Of a stretch of DNA of 5,449 nt, positions 1 to 5,374 are shown piece after piece. Made by a program: the position numbers and the translations under genes. How positions within the stretch are numbered: position 1 is the first letter of the stretch; each line of letters begins with the position of its first letter. Source of the stretch: SIG587 sp045544035 (GTDB lineage Bacteria; Bacillota; Clostridia; Oscillospirales; Acutalibacteraceae); assembly GCA_045544035.1 (NCBI GenBank), contig JAZPYE010000019.1:1-5449 (forward strand), given 5' to 3'. Below the pieces are notes generated by a model. It had not been told where the DNA came from and searched no databases. It was given only the letters and a program-made list of their open reading frames with translations.

Positions 1-928
1 CACAGTACTTAATCCAGCCAGGAGAACAGGAAGTGGTGAGTGGTAATACGCCACCGTTCTGTACTCTGTCAAGGAATTCGTGGGACTCTTCCATGATGGT
101 AAGGTCTGCGGAGAAGTTGGTATCAAATACCTTATCAAAACCGATGCGGCGGAGAGCTGCAACCATTTTGCCTTCTACCGGAGTACCCATTGGGTAACCG
201 AATTCTTCACCGAGAGCTGCACGAACTGCAGGAGCAGTCTGAACAACAACGTGCTTTGCAGGATCTGCAATTGCTTCTAATACAGTGTCGATGGAATCCT
301 TTTCGTATAATGCGCCGGTTGGACATACTGCGATACACTGACCACAGGAAACACAAGCGGTTTCACCAAGTCCGAGACCGAAAGCAGAGGAGATTTCAGT
401 TTTGAAACCACGCTCATTTGCGCCGATAACGCCAACGCCCTGAACCTTTTCACAAACAGCAACACAACGACGGCAAAGGATACACTTGTTGTTATCACGA
501 ACCATATGAGTTGCGGATGTGTCGAGAGCGTATTCGATTTTTTCGCCATCGTATGCGTCTTCCACTTCGATGCCGAGGTCGTTACAAAGAGCCTGAAGCT
601 CACAGTTTCCGCTACGTACGCAGGAGAGACATTTTCTCTCGTGGTTGGAAAGGATGAGCTGTAATGTCTTTCTGCGGGAATCTAATACCTTTGGAGTATT
701 TGTGAATACTTCCATTCCCTCATTTACAGGGTATACACAGGAAGCAACTAAGCTTCTTGCACCCTTAACTTCAACTACACAAATACGGCAGGCGCCGATT
801 TCGTTAATTTCCTTTAAGAAGCAGAGGGTAGGAATGTCGATACCTGCAAGTCTGGCTGCTTCTAAAATCGTCGAACCCTTTGGGGCTGTGACGGTCATGC
901 CATTAATTTTTAATGTAACTGTATCCAT
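1..928 (-). CDS. hydA: [FeFe]-hydrogenase catalytic subunit HydA (3' end cut by window)
   Basis: This is the N-terminal 309 residues of the catalytic subunit; the rest lies beyond position 1. It reduces protons to H2, or oxidises H2, at an H-cluster in the cytoplasm. Seen in order: a [2Fe-2S] plant-ferredoxin/NuoG-like domain (C36, C47, C50, C64); a His-ligated [4Fe-4S] site (H96, C100, C103, C109); two [4Fe-4S] ferredoxin motifs (C149/152/155/159 and C192/195/198/202); then the start of the H-cluster domain ending in the L1 motif TSCSPGW at 299-305. The L1 motif separates it from NuoG and formate dehydrogenases. L2 and L3 are outside the window, so an intact H-cluster cannot be confirmed. 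The ATG at 928-926 has GGAGG at 938-934, 5 nt upstream, and the gene starts 12 nt after the hydB stop. Odd points: the L1 dicysteine is Cys-Ser, and codon use differs from hydB. Its place beside NuoF- and NuoE-like genes indicates the NAD-linked, ferredoxin-using multimeric type. Confidence 0.95.
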   Translation of the reverse strand, partial: MDTVTLKINGMTVTAPKGSTILEAARLAGIDIPTLCFLKEINEIGACRICVVEVKGARSLVASCVYPVNEGMEVFTNTPKVLDSRRKTLQLILSNHERKCLSCVRSGNCELQALCNDLGIEVEDAYDGEKIEYALDTSATHMVRDNNKCILCRRCVAVCEKVQGVGVIGANERGFKTEISSAFGLGLGETACVSCGQCIAVCPTGALYEKDSIDTVLEAIADPAKHVVVQTAPAVRAALGEEFGYPMGTPVEGKMVAALRRIGFDKVFDTNFSADLTIMEESHEFLDRVQNGGVLPLTTSCSPGWIKYC

Positions 929-940
929 TTTATCCTCCTA

Positions 941-2734
941 TTATTTCTTGGAAATTGCACCAAATTTACATTTTTCCATACAAGCGCCGCACTTAATACA
1001 TTTAGTGGTGTCAATAACATGGGGAACCTTAACCGAGCCTGAGATTGCGCCAACGGGGCAAACTCTCGAACATGCGGTACAGCCCTTACACTTATCCTCA
1101 ATGATGGAGTACTGCAGAAGGTTCTTACAAACACCTGCGGGGCACTTCTTGTCCACAATGTGGGCAATGTACTCATCTCTAAAGTAACGAAGGGTTGAAA
1201 GAACGGGGTTGGGAGCAGTTTGTCCAAGGCCGCAAAGAGAAGCTGATTTAATGTGGTTGCAAAGTTCCTCCATCTTATCAAGGTCTTCCATTGTTGCGTT
1301 ACCATCGGTAACCTTGTTAAGAAGCTCAAGAAGTCTCTTTGTACCGATACGGCAGGGTGTGCACTTACCGCAGGACTCATCAACGGTGAACTCAAGGAAG
1401 AACTTGGCAATGTCAACCATACAGTTGTCCTCATCCATAACGATAAGACCGCCGGAGCCCATCATTGAGCCGATGGCAATAAGGTTGTCATAATCAATGG
1501 GAACATCAAAATGTTCTGCAGGAATACAGCCGCCGGAAGGACCACCGGTTTGGGCAGCCTTGAACTTTTTACCGTTCGGTACGCCGCCGCCAATTTCCTC
1601 AACAACCTCACGAAGGGTTGTTCCCATGGGAACCTCAACAAGACCTGTGTTGGTGATGTTACCGCCAAGGGCAAATACCTTTGTACCCTTGGAACGCTCG
1701 GTACCCATAGAATTGAACCAATCGGAACCGAGAAGAATAATGCGGGGAATGTTAGCGTAGGTTTCAACGTTGTTTAAAACGGTGGGTTTGCCGAAAAGAC
1801 CCTTAACTGCGGGGAACGGAGGACGAGGTCTGGGCTCGCCGCGGTTACCCTCAATGGAGGTCATAAGAGCGGTTTCCTCGCCGCAAACGAAAGCGCCTGC
1901 ACCGAAGCGGATATGCATATCGAAATTAAAGCCTGTGCCTAAAATATCCTTACCGAGCAAACCATATTCTCTGGCCTGCTTAATAGCGATTTCAAGACGC
2001 TGAATAGCGATAGGATACTCAGCACGAACATAAACATAGCCTTCATCTGCGCCGATTGCATAACCTGCAATAGCCATTGCTTCGATTAAAGCGTGGGGGT
2101 CGCCCTCAAGGATAGAACGGTCCATAAATGCGCCGGGGTCACCCTCGTCGGCGTTACAGGCAACATATTTCTTGTCGCTTACGGATTTAGAAGCGAACTC
2201 CCATTTTTTACCTGTGGGGAAGCCACCGCCGCCACGGCCGCGAAGACCTGAATCGGTGATGGTCTTAATAACATCTTCAGGGGTCATTTCGGTAAGAACC
2301 TTACCGAGAGCCTGATAGCCATCCATTGCTATGTATTCATCAATAACCTCGGGGTTGATAACACCGCAGTTACGAAGAGCAACACGCTTTTGCTTTTTGT
2401 AGAACTGTGTTTCATTAAGCGAGGTAACGCGGTTTTCAGCCTCAGCCTTCATTTCGTGATGAACGAGGCGGTCAACGATGCGACCCTTTAAAAGATGCTC
2501 GCTGACAATCTCGGGAACATCTTCAGCAGTAACACAGCTGTAGAATGTGCCTTCAGGGTAAACAATCATAACAGGACCTAAAGCGCAAAGACCGAAGCAA
2601 CCTGTGGTAACGATTTTAATTTCCTCAGTGAGGCCTTGTGCTTCAAGTTCATTTTCTAATGCTTTTCTAACAGCAAGGCTGCCTGAAGATGTACAGCCTG
2701 TACCGCCGCAAATAAGAACGTGTGAACGAATCAT
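941..2734 (-). CDS. hydB: NuoF-like NAD(H)/FMN subunit HydB of multimeric [FeFe]-hydrogenase
   Basis: This is the diaphorase subunit that exchanges electrons between NAD(H) and the Fe-S chain via FMN; in bifurcating HydABC it is the proposed branching subunit. The 597 residues hold: an N-terminal thioredoxin-like [2Fe-2S] domain (C9, C14, C46, C50); the NuoF core with a glycine-rich FMN/NADH loop (LRGRGGGGFPTG, 164-175), NADEGDPGAF (194-203) and CGEETAL (284-290); the N3-type [4Fe-4S] site ESCGKCTPC (C455, C458, C461) with C501 in SLCGLG; a CPAGVC pair (531, 536); and a C-terminal 2x[4Fe-4S] ferredoxin domain (C549/552/555/559 and C579/582/585/589). Complex I NuoF lacks the two end domains, so this architecture marks a hydrogenase or related bifurcating subunit. 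The ATG at 2734 has GGAGG at 2747-2743, 8 nt upstream. It lies 14 nt after the ferredoxin gene and 12 nt before hydA. All cluster and FMN motifs look intact. NADP rather than NAD specificity cannot be judged from the motifs. Confidence 0.95.
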   Translation of the reverse strand: MIRSHVLICGGTGCTSSGSLAVRKALENELEAQGLTEEIKIVTTGCFGLCALGPVMIVYPEGTFYSCVTAEDVPEIVSEHLLKGRIVDRLVHHEMKAEAENRVTSLNETQFYKKQKRVALRNCGVINPEVIDEYIAMDGYQALGKVLTEMTPEDVIKTITDSGLRGRGGGGFPTGKKWEFASKSVSDKKYVACNADEGDPGAFMDRSILEGDPHALIEAMAIAGYAIGADEGYVYVRAEYPIAIQRLEIAIKQAREYGLLGKDILGTGFNFDMHIRFGAGAFVCGEETALMTSIEGNRGEPRPRPPFPAVKGLFGKPTVLNNVETYANIPRIILLGSDWFNSMGTERSKGTKVFALGGNITNTGLVEVPMGTTLREVVEEIGGGVPNGKKFKAAQTGGPSGGCIPAEHFDVPIDYDNLIAIGSMMGSGGLIVMDEDNCMVDIAKFFLEFTVDESCGKCTPCRIGTKRLLELLNKVTDGNATMEDLDKMEELCNHIKSASLCGLGQTAPNPVLSTLRYFRDEYIAHIVDKKCPAGVCKNLLQYSIIEDKCKGCTACSRVCPVGAISGSVKVPHVIDTTKCIKCGACMEKCKFGAISKK

Positions 2735-2748
2735 TTGTTTTTCCTCCC

Positions 2749-3114
2749 TTATTTGTTAGCACCAATGGTGAATTCTTCAACAACTTTGCCGCCTTTAATG
2801 TGCTCGGTAACAACGCGGGCAGCCTTTTCGGCGGTCATCTTAACATAGGTAACCTTTTCCTTGCCTTCTTCAAAAACCTCAACAACGGGCTCATACTGGC
2901 AGATGCCGATACAACCTGTTTGGGTAACAACGGTGTCGGTGATGCCTGCCTTGCCGATTTCATCAACAAAGGCGTTAAGAACAGGGCGTGCGCCTGCCGC
3001 AATGCCGCAGGTTGCCATACCAACAACAACCCTCTTGGTTTGTTCCTGCTCGCGAAGGCTTACGTTGTTTTGCAGTTTATCTCTAAGTGCAGTGAGTTCA
3101 GCTAAACTTTTCAT
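2749..3114 (-). CDS. small thioredoxin-like [2Fe-2S] ferredoxin, three-cysteine form
   Basis: A 121-residue protein of the thioredoxin-like [2Fe-2S] ferredoxin type, related to the C-terminal part of NuoE and the N-terminus of HydB. A short helical N-terminus (about 1-27) precedes the domain: MATCGIAAGA (33-42), then TGCIGIC (66-72), then EPVVEV. Cysteines are C36, C68 and C72. Aligned with CLGTAC of the NuoE-like neighbour, C36 matches the second cysteine and the first is replaced by V31. It may therefore bind a cluster with a substitute ligand or serve another role. A longer frame begins with TTG at 3129, but GGAGGAA (3127-3121) would then be coding. That sequence is 6 nt from the ATG at 3114 and is clearly the ribosome binding site, so I chose the ATG. 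It sits between the ATPase and hydB (14 nt before hydB). The inferred role is an accessory electron carrier or subunit of the hydrogenase; this is unproven. I believe related clostridial hyd operons carry similar three-cysteine proteins. Confidence 0.88.
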   Translation of the reverse strand: MKSLAELTALRDKLQNNVSLREQEQTKRVVVGMATCGIAAGARPVLNAFVDEIGKAGITDTVVTQTGCIGICQYEPVVEVFEEGKEKVTYVKMTAEKAARVVTEHIKGGKVVEEFTIGANK

Positions 3115-3135
3115 ATTCTTTTCCTCCAAGTCAAG

Positions 3136-3699
3136 TTAATTTGCTTTTAAAACTTCGTATTGCTCGGTTAAATATCCCCTTAGCCACTCCATAACCTCAA
3201 AAGAGCTTAATGGAATGTCCTCCCCCAGCATCTGCCGCATCTCACGAGTGCTTAAAACGACCTCGCCTTTTGGGGTGGTGTGGGAATACTCAAAATCTAC
3301 ATCGCTTCCACTTTGAACAAGGGTGCAAAGGGTTGAAACCATATCACCTAAAGGGGTGAAATCAATGCTCTTTGTATCAAAGGTGGCGGTTATAACTGTT
3401 CCGTGGTCTGCCTCGCCCTCTTTTTTCTCCTTTGAAGCAATGGTGAGTGTTCCACCGGTTTGCTCCGCCGCTAATTTCAAAAGAGGAATTCCAAGACCAA
3501 CCTTTCGGGTTGTTCTGGTTGTGTAAAAGGGGTTTGTTACACCCTCTAAAATCTCCTTACTCATTCCCTTGCCATCATCGGCAACAGATAGAGTTAAAAT
3601 GCCATCCTCGTTTTCAGTAAGGGTTATTTTAACAAGAGATGCGCCCGCAGTCAGCGAGTTTTGCACAATGTCCAAAACATTGAGGGACAGTTCTTTCAT
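3136..3699 (-). CDS. stand-alone GHKL (HATPase_c) ATP-binding protein in hyd operon
   Basis: A 187-residue protein whose first ~110 residues form a histidine-kinase/anti-sigma type ATP-binding fold. Visible boxes: N-box DIVQNSL with N14; G1 box ADDGKGM (40-46); an F-box-like NPFYTTR (56-62); G2 box VGLGIPLL (67-74); and HGTVITATF near 99-107. No dimerisation/phosphoacceptor helix, PAS domain or membrane segment precedes it, since the ATPase begins at residue 1. The C-terminal ~75 residues are unassigned. It is thus neither a complete sensor kinase nor evidently a DNA gyrase/MutL type. It may phosphorylate a partner, act like an RsbW-type anti-sigma factor, or help assemble the hydrogenase; the sequence does not decide. 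The ATG follows the hydC stop by 5 nt. The only SD-like bases are AGG of the last hydC codons, so translational coupling to hydC is likely. The next gene follows after 21 nt. No phosphorylatable partner is encoded in the window. Confidence 0.88.
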   Translation of the reverse strand: MKELSLNVLDIVQNSLTAGASLVKITLTENEDGILTLSVADDGKGMSKEILEGVTNPFYTTRTTRKVGLGIPLLKLAAEQTGGTLTIASKEKKEGEADHGTVITATFDTKSIDFTPLGDMVSTLCTLVQSGSDVDFEYSHTTPKGEVVLSTREMRQMLGEDIPLSSFEVMEWLRGYLTEQYEVLKAN

Positions 3700-3704
3700 A
3701 AAAC

Positions 3705-4202
3705 TTAACCTAAATACTTTTCAAGGATTTTATCAACGTCTTCCTTCTTAAGACGGCCATAAACCTCATCGTTAACGGTGAGAACAGGAGCAAGTCCGCA
3801 AGCTCCAATACAGCGTGTTGCTTCAAGTGAGAACTTGCCATCGGAAGAGGTTTCGCCCGACTTAATTCCAAGCTTCTCCTCAAGGCGCTGTAAAATATCG
3901 CCGGAACCCTTAACATAGCAAGCAGTGCCAAGGCAAACAGCAATGGCAACCTCGCCGTTGGGATTGAGTTTAAACTGTGAATAGAAAGATGCGATTCCGT
4001 AAACTTCTTCAAGAGAAATTCCCATGCCATCGGCAATCTTTTTCTGAACCTCGATAGGAAGATAACCGTAGATTTCCTGTGCTTCCTGCATAACAGGCAT
4101 GGTAGCACCGGGAACACCTTGATATTTGGCGATAACGGCCATTAGCTTCTCTTCTTGTTCAGGAGTGCCTTTAAACATTACGGTAGTTAACTTTTTCTTC
4201 AT
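3705..4202 (-). CDS. hydC: NuoE-like [2Fe-2S] subunit HydC of multimeric [FeFe]-hydrogenase
   Basis: A 165-residue protein with the full NuoE (24-kDa subunit) layout and usual length. The N-terminal helical bundle (about 15-75) includes YGYLPIEVQ and the EEVYGIASFYSQF signature (66-78). The thioredoxin-like domain carries one [2Fe-2S] cluster on C90, C95, C131 and C135 (CLGTAC and CIGAC). The subunit relays electrons next to the FMN-bearing NuoF-like subunit, here HydB. In Thermotoga-type HydABC it completes the trimer. It is the first gene after the 90-nt promoter region and has a GGAGG at 4217-4213, 10 nt before the ATG at 4202. The track ATG is preferred because it fits this SD and the normal N-terminus. 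The same family serves NADH dehydrogenases and NAD-linked formate dehydrogenases, but the downstream hydA assigns it to the hydrogenase. Confidence 0.95.
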   Translation of the reverse strand: MKKKLTTVMFKGTPEQEEKLMAVIAKYQGVPGATMPVMQEAQEIYGYLPIEVQKKIADGMGISLEEVYGIASFYSQFKLNPNGEVAIAVCLGTACYVKGSGDILQRLEEKLGIKSGETSSDGKFSLEATRCIGACGLAPVLTVNDEVYGRLKKEDVDKILEKYLG

Positions 4203-4212
4203 AAAATTTATA

Positions 4213-4217
4213 CCTCC
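4213..4217 (-). promoter_or_regulatory. ribosome binding site of hydC next to a leader dyad
   Basis: GGAGG on the minus strand lies 10 nt from the ATG of hydC, a slightly long spacing. It begins 2 nt after the 3' arm of the 7-bp dyad at 4220-4235, so the dyad folded in RNA would sit right against the ribosome landing site. Confidence 0.8.
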
Positions 4218-4219
4218 CG

Positions 4220-4235
4220 CGCGGTTTTAACCGCG
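4220..4235. repeat. 7-bp perfect dyad in the hydC leader
   Basis: On the plus strand CGCGGTT (4220-4226) and AACCGCG (4229-4235) are perfect inverted repeats around a TT spacer. The sequence is GC-rich inside an AT-rich leader, about 11 to 26 nt after the predicted transcription start. It is not followed by a T run in the transcript sense, so it is not an intrinsic terminator. It could be a protein-binding operator, or an RNA stem that stabilises the transcript or tunes translation of hydC. With only 2 nt between the arms, an RNA stem would have to open its inner A-T pairs. Confidence 0.6.
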
Positions 4236-4252
4236 ATTTTGTTATCTTTTTA

Positions 4253-4281
4253 ATTATACAACACCGTCTTACAAATTTCAA
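4253..4281 (-). promoter_or_regulatory. sigma-A type promoter of the hydrogenase operon
   Basis: On the minus strand, TTGAAA (4281-4276) is followed by exactly 17 nt and then TATAAT (4258-4253). This is one mismatch from the sigma-A/sigma-70 consensus, with ideal spacing. The start of transcription is predicted near 4246-4245, giving a leader of about 44 nt before hydC. It lies wholly in the gap between the PHP gene and hydC. Confidence 0.8.
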
Positions 4282-4288
4282 CGGTTTT

Positions 4289-4306
4289 TTGTTTATTTTT
4301 TAACAA
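4289..4306. promoter_or_regulatory. Rex-like redox operator upstream of the hyd promoter
   Basis: The plus strand reads TTGTTTATTTTTTAACAA. Against the commonly cited Rex consensus TTGTTAANNNNTTAACAA it matches 13 of 14 fixed positions, with correct 18-bp length and 4-bp spacer. Rex is the NADH/NAD+-sensing repressor of Firmicutes and controls fermentation and hydrogenase genes in several lineages. The site centres about 52 bp upstream of the predicted start and ends 7 bp before the -35 box. It also overlaps the last codons and stop of the PHP gene (Phe-Val-Lys-Lys-stop), so AT-rich coding sequence could have produced the match by chance. Confidence 0.5.
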
Positions 4307-5009
4307 AAAAACTTTCTATTAAACATTTAGCGGAATTTTCTTCCAGCTCAACATAATTTTTTCTTTGATTAATACCCAGCAGTGTGTGGGCATCTGATGA
4401 GGAAACCAGTGTGTAATTCCTTAATTGGGGGAATTTTTCAGTAAACTCCCCTTCCCTGGTTTTATCGTGAATTTCGGCAATATTAAAACCGTAATCCGAG
4501 GGAATATCACCGAGCATTGCAATAATACCGCCCGAATCCCTATCAATATGGGCGGGGTAGCAAATGCCGCCAATCTCCCTTACTTTATCTACCGCCTGAC
4601 CAATATCAATCTGTGCCGCAGCAATAAGCAGGTTTTCGACCTCGCCTAAAGTATCGCCATCGGCATTTACAATATTTTGTCTGCCGAAAATGGCCGCCTT
4701 GTTTTTAACGGGAGAAAGCCTGCTTTCTACAAACTTATCAAACTCCAGCGCCTTTTCTAAAGTGGGAAAAAGGCAGACAATGTGCACATCCTCACTTGTG
4801 GTCAGCTCCATTCCCGCAATGGGGGTAACGCCATAAAACTCGCAGGCCTCAAAAAAGGCGGGGCAGTTTTTAGCGGTGTTGTGGTCGGTTAAAGCCACCA
4901 TATCGAGGCCATTTATTTTTGCCATTCCCGCAATGTCGGCGGGCAACATAGCGTCATCACCACAAGGCGAAAGACAGGAATGAATGTGAAAATCATAATA
5001 AAGTTTCAT
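4293..5009 (-). CDS. PHP-domain metal-dependent phosphoesterase
   Basis: A 238-residue PHP (polymerase and histidinol phosphatase) domain protein. Metal-binding motifs are all present: DFHIHS (D6, H8, H10), TDHN (D42, H43), the glutamate in GMELTT (E68), DVHIVCLF (H76), PAHIDR (H154) and SSDAH (D206, H208). These make up the usual multi-metal phosphoesterase site, so it should be an active hydrolase. Its substrate is unknown. It resembles the TrpH/YciV-like group, which acts on nucleotide 3',5'-bisphosphates and short RNA, but the region at about 97-150 (FGRQNIV, LGEVENLLI) is not obviously shared. The ATG at 5009 has GGAGG at 5022-5018, 8 nt upstream. An overlapping out-of-frame ATG at -7 is ignored. 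It follows the DRTGG gene by 34 nt. No intrinsic terminator follows its stop. A signalling or RNA/nucleotide role linked to the hydrogenase locus is an inference from context only. Confidence 0.9.
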   Translation of the reverse strand: MKLYYDFHIHSCLSPCGDDAMLPADIAGMAKINGLDMVALTDHNTAKNCPAFFEACEFYGVTPIAGMELTTSEDVHIVCLFPTLEKALEFDKFVESRLSPVKNKAAIFGRQNIVNADGDTLGEVENLLIAAAQIDIGQAVDKVREIGGICYPAHIDRDSGGIIAMLGDIPSDYGFNIAEIHDKTREGEFTEKFPQLRNYTLVSSSDAHTLLGINQRKNYVELEENSAKCLIESFFVKK

Positions 5010-5043
5010 TTTCCATTCCTCCTGTCTTAAAAATTTAAATTAT

Positions 5044-5373
5044 TTATTTTAAAAGTGTTGCTATTTCACCGCAAAGGGTGAAGGTGTCCTTTTCGCTCTG
5101 CAAAAGATTTATTTCCTTTGCTGCAGCAGCAGAAAGCATCTGCTCATCAGGCGCCGCATTTTCCGATAGGATAACGCAGGCCACATCGGCAAGGCTTGCA
5201 ACAGCCATAACATTTATATTAGTCATAATGGTAACCCAGGCGCAGTCCTCCTTTGCCCTGCCCATAACCCAGCTTAAAAGGTCGCCTGCATAGCCGCCCT
5301 TTATTTCACGGTCGCCATCGGCAAGGTTTAATACCTTTAAATTCAGTTTTTCGCTTAAATCTTTAACCGTCAT
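5044..5373 (-). CDS. stand-alone DRTGG-domain protein
   Basis: A 109-residue protein that is essentially one DRTGG domain (PF07085): an N-terminal helix with KDLSEKLNLKVLN, then IKGGYAGDLLSWVMGRAKE (about 24-42), WVTIMTNINVMAVA (about 46-59), and a C-terminal part with AAPDEQML. This domain also occurs in longer proteins such as some phosphotransacetylases and CBS-domain proteins. It is thought to bind a small ligand or mediate partner contacts; its biochemical role is not settled. A longer frame starts at 5442, but it would overlap the upstream gene by about 70 nt and has no matching SD. ATG 5373 has AGAGG at 5386-5382 and lies 1 nt after the stop of the upstream Fe-S gene, which implies translational coupling. 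It has no transmembrane segment. The inferred role is a regulatory partner of the upstream Fe-S protein or of the hydrogenase. Confidence 0.85.
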   Translation of the reverse strand: MTVKDLSEKLNLKVLNLADGDREIKGGYAGDLLSWVMGRAKEDCAWVTIMTNINVMAVASLADVACVILSENAAPDEQMLSAAAAKEINLLQSEKDTFTLCGEIATLLK

Positions 5374-5374
5374 T

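Noticed and set aside
1..928. hydA fragment as NuoG or formate dehydrogenase alpha subunit
   Set aside because: These share the N-terminal Fe-S domains, but the TSCSPGW L1 motif at the expected place marks an [FeFe]-hydrogenase H-domain.
645..1187. Plus-strand open frame of 180 codons, and other plus-strand frames (e.g. 1209-1493, 2722-3105)
   Set aside because: They lie antisense to hydA, hydB or the ferredoxin gene, whose motifs and SD sites are unmistakable. No plausible SD or recognisable domain was seen in them.
910..1434. Minus-strand frame of 174 codons inside hydB, plus similar minus-strand frames at 277-603, 1462-1767 and 3710-4117
   Set aside because: They are out-of-frame shadows of hydB, hydA and hydC, with low-complexity composition and no domain signature.
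3115..3129. TTG-initiated longer start for the ferredoxin (five extra codons)
   Set aside because: It would use the GGAGGAA ribosome binding site as coding sequence. The ATG at 3114 is correctly spaced from it.
4239..4261. Second Rex site over the -10 box (TTGTTATC ... TATACAA)
   Set aside because: The half-sites span 23 bp rather than 18 and are imperfect. At best it is an isolated half-site.
4263..4290. Plus-strand hairpin ACCGT (4263-4267) / ACGGT (4281-4285) followed by six T, as a terminator or operator
   Set aside because: The stem is only 5 bp with a 13-nt loop and would terminate plus-strand transcription, for which there is no gene. It overlaps the -35 region, so an operator role is possible but unsupported.
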